This document shows, piece after piece, positions 7,780 to 14,577 of a stretch of DNA of 21,772 nucleotides. A model generated the notes under the pieces. That model was not told the origin of the DNA. It made no database searches and saw nothing but the letters and a program-made list of their open reading frames with translations. A program made the position numbers and the translations under genes. Origin of the DNA: Bacteroidales bacterium. Its GTDB lineage: Bacteria; Bacteroidota; Bacteroidia; Bacteroidales; F082. Within the stretch, counting starts at the first letter, position 1. Each line of letters begins with the position of its first letter. The stretch covers positions 1 through 21,772 of the forward strand of contig JALNZT010000055.1 of assembly GCA_023229135.1 (NCBI GenBank), in the 5' to 3' direction.

Positions 7780-8118
7780 ATGAAAATTTATCACAATCCG
7801 CGATGTAAAAAATCCAGGGCCGGATTAGCCTTCCTGGAACAGAAATCTATTGATTTTGAAATCGTTAATTACCTTAAAGAAGGCATCCGTGAAGACGAAA
7901 TAAAAGAAATTATCCAAAAAACAGGACTTCCCGCCGAGGAATTAATCCGCAAGCAAGAAGACATCTACAAAAAGGAGTTGAGAGACAAAAAACTGACGGA
8001 AGCGGAATGGATCAACGCCATCGTAGCAAATCCAAAATTGTTAAAACGCCCAATTATTATTCACGAAAACAAAGCCGTTTGGGCCGATCCACCGGAAAAT
8101 TTAAACACAATATTATGA
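7780..8118 (+). CDS. ArsC/YfgD-family thioredoxin-fold reductase-like protein
   Basis: A 112-residue cytosolic protein of the glutaredoxin-linked arsenate reductase superfamily. The N-terminal strand leads straight into IYHNPRCKKSR, with the nucleophile-like Cys9 preceded by Arg8. The C-terminal half contains NPKLLKRPIIIHENKAV, the conserved Arg-Pro segment that binds the oxyanion in ArsC. Overall it looks closer to the uncharacterised E. coli YfgD than to plasmid ArsC. Cys9 is the only cysteine, so any catalytic cycle would need an external thiol partner. No other arsenic-resistance genes are nearby, so arsenate reduction should not be assumed. Its TGA overlaps the start of the next gene (ATGA), so the two are translated together. 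Confidence 0.85.
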   Translation: MKIYHNPRCKKSRAGLAFLEQKSIDFEIVNYLKEGIREDEIKEIIQKTGLPAEELIRKQEDIYKKELRDKKLTEAEWINAIVANPKLLKRPIIIHENKAVWADPPENLNTIL

Positions 8119-8468
8119 AACCAACCCAAAAATTTGAATCCTTACCCTTGTGGGAACCCTTGATGGCTTTTGTAAAAGAGATTTACTCCATCACCGCGTT
8201 TTTTCCTGAATCAGAAAAAAACGGTATGGGACAAAAGCTGCGCGACAAAACTACCAATATCCCGATGCTGTTAGCCGCTGCGCTGAGCAGTAATGGCAAA
8301 ATTTCGGTAGCCGATGCTAAAACGGCCTTGGTAGAAACCGAAACGTTGCTGATCGTTTGTAAACATTTAGACCTCATAACGCCTGCCACTAACGAGGATT
8401 TGCAGGACAGCATTCAGCAGCTTAGCGGGCAACTTAATTCTCTGTCCCAGAGGATGGATAAAAAATAA
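8115..8468 (+). CDS. Four-helix bundle protein (S23/IVP-like)
   Basis: 117 residues starting at ATG 8115, inside the ATGA overlap with the ArsC-like gene. The longer open frame from 8007 lies within that gene and adds a basic, unrelated tail, so it is rejected. The sequence PLWEPLMAFVKEIYSITAFFPESEKNG, then LRDKTTNIPMLLAAALS, then ALVETETLLIVCKHLDLI and a final LNSLSQRMDKK follows the helix pattern of the four-helix bundle family. That family also includes proteins encoded in 23S rRNA intervening sequences and many Bacteroidota chromosomal genes. Its function is unknown. The translational coupling suggests it may work with the ArsC-like protein, but that is inference. Confidence 0.7.
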   Translation: MKPTQKFESLPLWEPLMAFVKEIYSITAFFPESEKNGMGQKLRDKTTNIPMLLAAALSSNGKISVADAKTALVETETLLIVCKHLDLITPATNEDLQDSIQQLSGQLNSLSQRMDKK

Positions 8469-8503
8469 TAAATCTTTTTTTAACCAATAAAATATCCAAT
8501 ACT

Positions 8504-9892
8504 ATGCAATACAGAATTGAAAAAGACACGATGGGAAACGTGGAAGTTCCTGCCGAAAAATATTGGGGTGCACAAACCGAGCGTTCACGCAACAACTTCA
8601 AAATTGGTGAAGAAGGCTCCATGCCCAAAGAAATTATTCACGCTTTTGCTACGCTGAAAAAGGCGGCAGCCATCACCAACGCAGCACTTGGTGTGCTGAC
8701 ACAGGAAAAATGCGACCTTATTGCAAAAGCAGCTGATGAAGTGCTGGCAGGACATTTGGCCGACAACTTTCCGCTGGTAATCTGGCAAACAGGCTCTGGC
8801 ACACAGAGTAACATGAATATGAACGAAGTGCTAGCCAACCGCGCCCACGTAATCAATGGCGGAAAACTGGATGATGCCAAAAAAACGATCCATCCCAATG
8901 ATGACGTGAATAAATCGCAATCATCCAACGATACTTTCCCAACGGCTATGCACATCGCCGCCTACAAAGTGCTGATAGAAATCACAATTCCAGGCGTGGA
9001 GACTTTGCGTGATGCCTTGCAGCAAAAAGCTGAAGACTTTAAAGATATCGTAAAAGCCGGACGCACCCACCTGATGGATGCTACGCCGCTAACGCTCGGA
9101 CAAGAATTTTCAGGCTATGTGGCACAACTCAACTACGGCCTAAAAGCACTCAAAAACACCCTTCCGCACCTGAGCGAACTTGCGCTGGGTGGCACCGCTG
9201 TAGGAACAGGAATAAACACACCCAAAGGCTATTCGGAAAAAGTTGCCGAAACAATAGCAGCACTTACCGGACTTCCATTTATCACAGCACCCAACAAATT
9301 TGAAGCACTTTCAGCACACGACGCCATTGTAGAAACTTCGGGTGCTTTGCGCCAACTCGCTGTGAGCCTGATGCATATCGCCAATAATATCCGACTTTTG
9401 GCTAGCGGGCCACGGTGTAGCATTGGCGAAATTGAATTGCCGGCCAACGAACCCGGCTCCTCCATTATGCCCGGAAAAGTGAACCCTACACAAAACGAAG
9501 CTATCAGCATGGTTTGCGCTCAGGTGATTGGAAACGACGCTGCCATTGCTGTCGGCGGCATGCAAGGACATTTTCAACTGAACGTGTTTAAGCCGGTGAT
9601 GATTGCCAATTTACTGCAAGCCGCACGACTGCTGGGCGATGCCTGCATCAGCTTTACCGAACATGCCGTGAATGGCATAGAAGCTGACGAAAGCCGTATT
9701 GCACAAAATCTAGAAAACTCCTTGATGTTGGTAACCGCGCTCAATACACATATCGGCTATGAAAACGCTGCCAAGATTGCTAAAAAAGCACATTCCGAGA
9801 AAACCACCCTGCGCCAGGCGGCGATGGAACTGGGTTTGCTTACCGATACCGAATTTACGGAATGGGTAGATCCAAGAAAAATGATTGGATAA
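8504..9892 (+). CDS. fumC: Fumarate hydratase, class II
   Basis: Cytosolic iron-independent fumarase converting fumarate and malate. The 462 residues match the homotetrameric class II family. The N-terminus has DTMGNVEVPAEKYWGAQTERS. The substrate region shows GSGTQSNMNMNEVLANRA, then NDDVNKSQSSNDTFPTAMH (B-site and A-site residues), AGRTHLMDATPLTLGQEFSGY and GGTAVGTGINTP. The superfamily signature GSSIMPGKVNPTQNE, which contains the catalytic serine loop, lies around residue 320. It sits downstream of the ArsC/four-helix pair with a 35-base AT-rich gap. Two hairpins with terminator character follow its stop. Together with mdh it covers the fumarate to malate to oxaloacetate segment. Confidence 0.96.
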   Translation: MQYRIEKDTMGNVEVPAEKYWGAQTERSRNNFKIGEEGSMPKEIIHAFATLKKAAAITNAALGVLTQEKCDLIAKAADEVLAGHLADNFPLVIWQTGSGTQSNMNMNEVLANRAHVINGGKLDDAKKTIHPNDDVNKSQSSNDTFPTAMHIAAYKVLIEITIPGVETLRDALQQKAEDFKDIVKAGRTHLMDATPLTLGQEFSGYVAQLNYGLKALKNTLPHLSELALGGTAVGTGINTPKGYSEKVAETIAALTGLPFITAPNKFEALSAHDAIVETSGALRQLAVSLMHIANNIRLLASGPRCSIGEIELPANEPGSSIMPGKVNPTQNEAISMVCAQVIGNDAAIAVGGMQGHFQLNVFKPVMIANLLQAARLLGDACISFTEHAVNGIEADESRIAQNLENSLMLVTALNTHIGYENAAKIAKKAHSEKTTLRQAAMELGLLTDTEFTEWVDPRKMIG

Positions 9893-9901
9893 AATGATTT
9901 C

Positions 9902-9929
9902 AAAAAAACCGGTGTTTACCGGTTTTTTT
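9902..9929 (+). terminator. Rho-independent terminator of fumC
   Basis: AAAAAAACCGG (9902-9912) pairs perfectly with CCGGTTTTTTT (9919-9929) around a TGTTTA loop, just 9 bases after the fumC stop. The 3' arm ends in seven Ts. Confidence 0.9.
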
Positions 9930-9940
9930 ATGTTTTGGAG

Positions 9941-9968
9941 AAAAAACACCCGGATAAATCCGGGCGTT
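9941..9968 (-). terminator. Rho-independent terminator of obg
   Basis: Read on the minus strand, AACGCCCGGA pairs with TCCGGGTGTT (one G-T wobble, loop TTTA), followed by a T-run. It lies about 60 bases after the obg stop and is correctly oriented for it. Confidence 0.85.
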
Positions 9969-9978
9969 ATTCACAGGA

Positions 9979-9999
9979 AAGTCCTACGGACTTGTTTTT
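9979..9999. terminator. Short terminator-like hairpin
   Basis: AAGTCC (9979-9984), loop TAC, GGACTT (9988-9993), then GTTTTTA on the plus strand. It is the third hairpin in about 100 bases between convergent fumC and obg, and is possibly a back-up terminator. Confidence 0.5.
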
Positions 10000-10030
10000 A
10001 TATCTTAGTTTATAGTCTTTCAAAAAAACG

Positions 10031-11020
10031 CTAACTATTCAGTTCAGCCCAAAGCATATCCTTCAACTCTTTGATGCCTTCGCCACTCAGCGAACTGATA
10101 AATATCGATGGCAGGTCGGGCAGTTGTGTTTTCATTTCGCTTTTCAGCTCCTCATCCAACAAATCGCTTTTGCTTATGGCTAAAACCCTGCTTTTGTCCA
10201 GCAGCTCCGGATTATATGCTTCCAGCTCGTCCAATAGCACTTTGTATTCCTTAGCAATATCAGCAGTATCAGCAGGCACCATAAACAACAAAATAGAGTT
10301 GCGTTCGATATGTCGTAAAAACCTTAATCCCAACCCCTTACCCTCAGAAGCGCCTTCAATAATCCCGGGAATATCAGCCATTACAAAAGATTGATGATTG
10401 TAATAACTTACAATGCCGAGGTTTGGTGTAAGGGTAGTAAATGGATAATCCGCAATTTCCGGCTTGGCCGCCGAAACCGTTGACAGCAGTGTAGATTTCC
10501 CAGCATTGGGGAAGCCCACCAAACCCACATCAGCCAATAGTTTCAGCTCAATATTTATATAGAATTCAGTGATATCTTCGCCTGGCTGTGCAAAACGTGG
10601 TGTTTGATTCGTTGACGACTTAAAATGCGTGTTTCCTAATCCACCACGCCCACCTTTAATCAAAATCACCTCTTGGCCATGCTCTGAAATTTCAGCCATT
10701 TTTTCACCTGTCTCGTCGTTAATGGCAATGGTTCCGATGGGTACGTCGATATAAATATCCTCGCCGCTTGCTCCGCTGCGCTGCTGTTTTCCGCCCGATC
10801 CGCCATGACCGGCAAAAAGATGTTTGGTATAACGCAGGTGAAGCAAAGTCCATCGCTGCGCATTTCCGCGGATAATCACATGACCGCCTCTGCCACCATC
10901 GCCACCATCGGGCCCTCCTTTTTGCACAAACTTTTCGCGCCTTAAGTGCGCCGAACCGGCACCTCCTTTTCCTGAGCGACAAAATATTTTTACAAAATCT
11001 ACAAAGTTAGAGTTAGCCAT
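10031..11020 (-). CDS. obg: Obg/CgtA GTPase
   Basis: Essential ribosome-associated GTPase involved in 50S maturation and stringent-response signalling. The product is 329 residues from ATG 11020 (MANSNFVDFVKIF). A longer frame to 11065 is rejected: it adds 15 non-family residues, and a perfect -7 box sits inside that stretch. Residues 1-160 form the glycine-rich Obg fold (GKGGAGSAHLRREK, GGPDGGDGGRGG, GGRGGLGN). The G domain follows, with GFPNAGKST (169-177), the DIPGI switch II motif and the SKSD base-specificity motif. There is no C-terminal OCT domain; the protein ends soon after the G domain, as is usual in Bacteroidota. The ykgJ-like gene lies 41 bases upstream on the same strand. Confidence 0.94.
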   Translation of the reverse strand: MANSNFVDFVKIFCRSGKGGAGSAHLRREKFVQKGGPDGGDGGRGGHVIIRGNAQRWTLLHLRYTKHLFAGHGGSGGKQQRSGASGEDIYIDVPIGTIAINDETGEKMAEISEHGQEVILIKGGRGGLGNTHFKSSTNQTPRFAQPGEDITEFYINIELKLLADVGLVGFPNAGKSTLLSTVSAAKPEIADYPFTTLTPNLGIVSYYNHQSFVMADIPGIIEGASEGKGLGLRFLRHIERNSILLFMVPADTADIAKEYKVLLDELEAYNPELLDKSRVLAISKSDLLDEELKSEMKTQLPDLPSIFISSLSGEGIKELKDMLWAELNS

Positions 11021-11036
11021 AAAACTAAAATTTCGG

Positions 11037-11044
11037 CAAAGATA
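11037..11044 (-). promoter_or_regulatory. -7 promoter box of obg
   Basis: The minus strand reads TATCTTTG, a perfect TAnnTTTG, 16 bases before ATG 11020. A TTG at 11065-11063 gives an 18-base spacing to a -33 element. This supports both an obg-specific promoter and the shorter start. Confidence 0.7.
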
Positions 11045-11061
11045 CGTAATCCTGTTTACGC

Positions 11062-11553
11062 TCAATCAAGCTTGTGTTGAAGCCGTTGCAGTATGTGGAA
11101 AACCGCCGGACAGTATCTGCTATTTTCGGCATGCAGTTTCAGGCTTGAGACAAATTGAGCGCGGTCGGTATGTGGATATTGCCGGCAAGCTTTTGGTCTG
11201 GCTTCGTAAACACTACAACTGTTATCATCCAGCAAAAACGGGCAGGGCGTCGATGCTATCACACGGTCGCCATCTTCATCAATACGCACATATTTTTCGT
11301 GAAAATCACTGCTGCTCAAACCCAGTGTTTTCGATAGCTTCCTGATGTCGTTATCATTTAAAAGAGGAGGAATGCTCTTGCAACAATTGGCACAATCGAG
11401 ACAGTTAATTTCGCTAAACACCTCATCGTGAAGCTCTCCGGTAATTTCATCCAACTTTTTCGGCGGACGTATTTTTAGCTTCTTAACAAATTGATTGTTA
11501 AGCTTTTGTGCAGTTTTTTGCTGCTGTTTCCAGGTATCAATAAGCTTTGACAT
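11062..11553 (-). CDS. YkgJ-family cysteine-cluster protein
   Basis: 163 residues of the YkgJ-type family, predicted to hold a zinc or iron-sulfur site and of unknown biochemical role. The N-terminal 45 residues are basic and helical. The cluster starts at CLDCANCCKSIPPLL, continues with TPCPFLLDDNSCSVYEARPKACRQYP and ends with a late Cys in SRYCPAVF, in the order expected for the family. The gene has its own -7 box 15-22 bases upstream. It is followed by obg, which has a separate promoter in the 41-base gap, so the two may be partly co-transcribed. The neighbour on the other side is the divergently transcribed ferredoxin gene. Confidence 0.87.
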   Translation of the reverse strand: MSKLIDTWKQQQKTAQKLNNQFVKKLKIRPPKKLDEITGELHDEVFSEINCLDCANCCKSIPPLLNDNDIRKLSKTLGLSSSDFHEKYVRIDEDGDRVIASTPCPFLLDDNSCSVYEARPKACRQYPHTDRAQFVSSLKLHAENSRYCPAVFHILQRLQHKLD

Positions 11554-11567
11554 GCAAATATTTCGGG

Positions 11568-11575
11568 CAAAGGTA
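11568..11575 (-). promoter_or_regulatory. -7 promoter box of the YkgJ-like gene
   Basis: The minus strand reads TACCTTTG (TAnnTTTG), 14 bases before the ATG at 11553. No well-spaced -33 element was found. Confidence 0.55.
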
Positions 11576-11731
11576 AAACATACAAAACTATTTTTTGATC
11601 AGTAACAGCTTTTGCTCCTTAGACAGAAAAAGTGCTTCCCGTTAATTGGGCAGATTAATGCGGAAAAAGAAATCAGCGAAAATCAACGAGATCTGCAATA
11701 AAACCTGTAAACACAATATTCTTAACAGCAC

Positions 11732-11751
11732 AGGAACTTCTCTAAGTTCCT
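11732..11751. promoter_or_regulatory. Perfect 8-bp hairpin in the divergent region
   Basis: AGGAACTT (11732-11739), loop CTCT, AAGTTCCT (11744-11751). There is no T-run after it, so it is not an ordinary terminator. It could be an operator or an RNA leader element. Confidence 0.4.
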
Positions 11752-11834
11752 CTCGAAGCTCCTCCTTTAACAAAATATTAACCTTTATAGGCTAATATAT
11801 CCACTTTGGAAACACAAATCCATTAACTCACTTA

Positions 11835-11909
11835 ATTTAGACTAAATATAAATTGCTGCATATCAGTGTTTAATGAACTTTTTTCTCGTTTAGAATGTCT
11901 AATTTAGTC
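11835..11909. promoter_or_regulatory. Pair of related palindromes, possible operators
   Basis: ATTTAGACTAAAT (11835-11847) is a palindrome around a central A. GTCTAATTTAGTC (11897-11909) is built from the same half-sites. The centres are 62 bases apart, close to six helical turns. They lie 170-240 bases before the ferredoxin gene. Confidence 0.35.
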
Positions 11910-12009
11910 GTTTACTAATCTTTCATTTCAAACTAAGACCGTCTTCAATGTGAATCATAAGAATAATAAAAAAACGTCCGTTAGAAGAACTTTTCAGGCT
12001 CATGCAGCG

Positions 12010-12081
12010 ATGGAAAAGACCGTTTATACAGGACAAATAGCAACTAAGGAAGGCAGGTTTTCAAAGGTCCTACAAAAATGA
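12010..12081 (+). CDS. Possible 23-residue leader peptide
   Basis: ATG 12010 opens a frame (MEKTVYTGQIATKEG...KVLQK) whose TGA overlaps the ferredoxin ATG as ATGA. The frame is open back to a stop at 11905-11907, and a GTG at 11950 is an alternative start. The overlap would couple translation of the ferredoxin to it. I do not recognise the peptide and it may be chance. Confidence 0.25.
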   Translation: MEKTVYTGQIATKEGRFSKVLQK

Positions 12082-12269
12082 GCAAGCCGGTTTTGAAATA
12101 TAAGATTGACCCGCACAAATGCACCGGATGCGCAGTTTGTGCCGCAAAATGTCCGGAATATGCCATTGATGGCAGCCGAAAAAAGGTCCATGTCATCAAT
12201 CAGAAAATATGTAGCCATTGCGGTGAGTGTTTCAGGGCTTGCAGATTTGAAGCCGTTATAATAGTGTAA
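12078..12269 (+). CDS. 2x[4Fe-4S] ferredoxin, like the C-terminal domain of HydB/NuoF
   Basis: A 63-residue electron carrier with two complete CxxCxxCxxxC motifs: Cys15, 18, 21, 25 and Cys45, 48, 51, 55. The wording YKIDPHKCTGCAVCAAKCP...VHVINQKICSHCGECFRAC closely resembles the ferredoxin-like tail of NuoF/HydB-type NADH-oxidising subunits of hydrogenases and formate dehydrogenases. The flavin- and NADH-binding body of such a subunit is absent here: upstream in this frame a TAA lies at 12045-12047. It is therefore a free-standing carrier or a relic. It starts in an ATGA overlap with a short ORF and ends 21 bases before the NuoG-like gene, so the two are surely co-transcribed and the protein probably passes electrons to or from that partner. 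Confidence 0.85.
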   Translation: MSKPVLKYKIDPHKCTGCAVCAAKCPEYAIDGSRKKVHVINQKICSHCGECFRACRFEAVIIV

Positions 12270-12290
12270 TTTTAAAAGAAAGTCAACATT

Positions 12291-14504
12291 ATGAATCAGT
12301 ATATCAAGTTAGAACTTAACGGAAAAACCGTTAACGGTATTCAGGGCGAAACTATCTTTGAATGCGCCAGCCGATACGGGATTGAAATTCCAACACTTTG
12401 CCACGATTCGCGCATTGAACCCCATCCATCCTGCAATGTTTGTATGGTTGAAGTAGAAGGTTTGACCGACCATCAGCCAAGTTGCTCTACAAAAATTACG
12501 CCCGGCATGAAGGTAAATACGGCAACAGCATCCGTGATTAAAGCACGCAAAACAGCGCTGGAACTTCTATTGAACGACCATCATACCGATTGCAAGCTCA
12601 AGGAATACGCTACAGCTTATGAGACCAAACAAAAAAACTATTCAGTAAAATTTGTAGACTATCCGATCGACTATAGGCATCCTTTTATAAAAATCGACAA
12701 CAACAAATGTATCCTGTGCAGCCGCTGCATCAGAATTTGCGATGAGGTGGTTGGCGCTAACGCACTTGAGCTTATCGACCACGACTTCAAGCGAATAATG
12801 GCCCCAGTTATGGGACTGCCATTGCAGGAAACCACTTGCGAAAGCTGTGGCTTATGCCTCACCACCTGCCCCACTGGCGCGCTAAGCGAAAACAACGGCC
12901 ATGAACCCGGACCGGCTGCACCCAAACCCGTTGAAACCATCGATATGTTCGGCTCAGAAGGCTATGAAGTGAACTTGATGCACCAAAACGGACAATTTCA
13001 CAAAGCCGAAAGCCGAACTGGGGAAATCAACAGATTAGGCTATATCAACCGCAGGATCCTGTTTGGTTACAAGCTTTTCAACTATCCAAAAAGGATTACA
13101 AAACCCTGGCTTAAAACAAAAGATGGTTTTAAGGAAATCTCCTTTGAAGAAGCTTATGAACTCATCTACAATACGTTTAGGGCAGTAGAGCCGGACGCAA
13201 ACGCCTTTTTTGGTGGCGCACGGCTCACCAACGAAGAATTGTACATGATTCAAAAGCTGGCGCGTGCAGGCTTTAAAACCAACAATGTCAGCAGCTTTCA
13301 TTATTTGGGACGTGGCAACGGCTACTTCCATAATTCCAACGAAAACGCTTCTTATTGCGATATCCGTGGCGCAAGTAAAATATTTGTTGCCGGTGGCAAT
13401 TTGCACTACGATCATCCGGTTATCAACCAGTTGATCTTTAATACCAAATTTAAAGAAGGCATTGAGGTGGTGCATCTTACGCACCTAAAAAACAGCGCGT
13501 TCAGTAAAAAAGCGGATCAGTGTATTGAAATAGATAACTACTTCCATTTCATTCAGGCAGTAAATCGGTATCTGATTGCCAATAAGTTACAAAACGAACT
13601 ATTTATAAACGAGCGCACCGAAGGTTTCGAGGCTTATAAAATGGCTTTGCTTGCCGCTGATTACTCAAAAATGCTTCGGGTTGCCGGCACGGATGAAGAA
13701 ACAGTTGCCGCCTTCGCGAACCGATACAACAACGAAATGAATGCCCTGCTTATCTTCCAGGAAAAAGCACTTTCGGGAAATGCGAGCCTGGCGATGCATA
13801 GCCTGGCGATGCTTACCGGAAAGCTCGGCAAAACCGCCAACGGACTTATCGCACTGAAAGAAAAAAATAATGCACACGGCATCTTCGATATGGGTGTTTG
13901 TCCATCAATTGGCGTTGGCACCGAACCCATCCTGGACAAAGACAGGCAACACCGCATGAAATTTATCTGGAAGACAGACCAACTTTCGCAACGCGTAAAC
14001 AAGCTTGAAAAGCTGCTGCAAGAAGGGAAAATCAAGAATGCGCTCATTTTTGGTGAAGATCCGCTGGGCTGTGCTTTTGACAAAGAAAGCATCAAAAAAC
14101 AGCTTGAAAGCATTGATTTTACTGTTGTTCAGGATTTATGGATGAGCGATACCGCACGCATGGCCGATTTGATTTTACCCGCTTCCATGCCTTGGGAGTT
14201 TGGCGGTTCTTACACCAACTCACAGCGAAAAATTCAGCAGATTGAGCAGCAAGTTGAAGTGAATATTGAACACGATTCCTTTAAGCAATTGGCCATGCTT
14301 TTGGAAAAAACGGGCTTCAGCAGCCCGAAAAATTCCAGTGAAGCCTTGGAAGAAGCTATTACGTTATTTCCGCGTCGAGGTGATTATAAAAACCTTCATT
14401 TCAACTATATGAAAGCAGACAATCCCAAACGCCTGTTCGATTTTGGCTGCGATTTGTTGCATAAGACAATTGATGAAGAATTTTCAGAAAAACTTGGGTG
14501 GTAA
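12291..14504 (+). CDS. NuoG / formate dehydrogenase alpha-like iron-sulfur protein with degenerate catalytic site
   Basis: 737 residues, presumably cytosolic. The N-terminal [2Fe-2S] ferredoxin domain has Cys37, 48, 51 and 65. The next domain should hold the His-Cys3 cluster: His97 and Cys101 are there, but the two following cysteines are missing, apparently through a deletion of about nine residues after DC. Two intact [4Fe-4S] motifs follow (Cys140/143/146/150 and Cys183/186/189/193). The molybdopterin oxidoreductase region starts near 215, yet its usual CxxCxxxC...C cluster reads TIDMFGSEGYEV with no cysteine, and the expected fourth Cys is Asn253 (GYINRRILFGY). At the active site, after TNNVSSFHYLGRG, the Cys/Sec-His pair of formate dehydrogenases is absent. 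Later parts (FGEDPLG; DTARMADLILPASMPWEFGGSYTNSQRKIQ) are well conserved. It looks like an electron-transfer scaffold rather than a formate dehydrogenase. Alternatives: a NuoG paralogue or a subunit of an unknown complex. Confidence 0.78.
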   Translation: MNQYIKLELNGKTVNGIQGETIFECASRYGIEIPTLCHDSRIEPHPSCNVCMVEVEGLTDHQPSCSTKITPGMKVNTATASVIKARKTALELLLNDHHTDCKLKEYATAYETKQKNYSVKFVDYPIDYRHPFIKIDNNKCILCSRCIRICDEVVGANALELIDHDFKRIMAPVMGLPLQETTCESCGLCLTTCPTGALSENNGHEPGPAAPKPVETIDMFGSEGYEVNLMHQNGQFHKAESRTGEINRLGYINRRILFGYKLFNYPKRITKPWLKTKDGFKEISFEEAYELIYNTFRAVEPDANAFFGGARLTNEELYMIQKLARAGFKTNNVSSFHYLGRGNGYFHNSNENASYCDIRGASKIFVAGGNLHYDHPVINQLIFNTKFKEGIEVVHLTHLKNSAFSKKADQCIEIDNYFHFIQAVNRYLIANKLQNELFINERTEGFEAYKMALLAADYSKMLRVAGTDEETVAAFANRYNNEMNALLIFQEKALSGNASLAMHSLAMLTGKLGKTANGLIALKEKNNAHGIFDMGVCPSIGVGTEPILDKDRQHRMKFIWKTDQLSQRVNKLEKLLQEGKIKNALIFGEDPLGCAFDKESIKKQLESIDFTVVQDLWMSDTARMADLILPASMPWEFGGSYTNSQRKIQQIEQQVEVNIEHDSFKQLAMLLEKTGFSSPKNSSEALEEAITLFPRRGDYKNLHFNYMKADNPKRLFDFGCDLLHKTIDEEFSEKLGW

Positions 14505-14520
14505 AACATTCCTAAAAGGC

Positions 14521-14561
14521 AAAAAAAATCCGATAGAAATAATTTCTACCGGATTTTTTTT
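14521..14561. terminator. Bidirectional terminator after the NuoG-like gene
   Basis: Left arm 14521-14540 (eight As, then TCCGATAGAAAT) pairs with right arm 14542-14561 (ATTTCTACCGGA plus eight Ts) with a single mismatch. It serves the + strand NuoG-like gene and the - strand transporter. Confidence 0.92.
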
Positions 14562-14577
14562 CAGTCTATTTTCTGCT

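Larger units (their letters stand above)
11576..12077. other. Divergent control region between the YkgJ-like and ferredoxin genes
   Basis: About 500 bases with no family-recognisable gene. It holds a perfect 8-bp hairpin (11732-11751), two related near-palindromes built on TTTAGAC/GTCTAA (11835-11847 and 11897-11909) and a 23-codon ORF touching the ferredoxin start. No clear -7 box was found for the ferredoxin gene. The length and structure suggest a regulated leader rather than spacer. Confidence 0.5.

Noticed and set aside
8007..8114. Upstream extension of the four-helix bundle gene
   Set aside because: It is the out-of-frame reading of the ArsC-like gene; ATG 8115 gives the ATGA overlap and family-like length.
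7780..8118. Arsenic-resistance operon
   Set aside because: There is no arsR, arsB or acr3 nearby, and the protein looks more like YfgD; only the fold family is supported.
11021..11065. 15-residue N-terminal extension of Obg
   Set aside because: It is absent from the family and contains the perfect -7 box TATCTTTG; MANSNFVDFVKIF at 11020 is the natural start.
13035..13484. 149-codon minus-strand ORF opposite the NuoG-like gene
   Set aside because: It lies wholly inside the conserved coding region on the other strand and shows no family features.
12291..14504. Functional formate dehydrogenase
   Set aside because: The catalytic Cys/Sec-His pair and the molybdopterin-domain cluster are missing, so formate oxidation is not supported.
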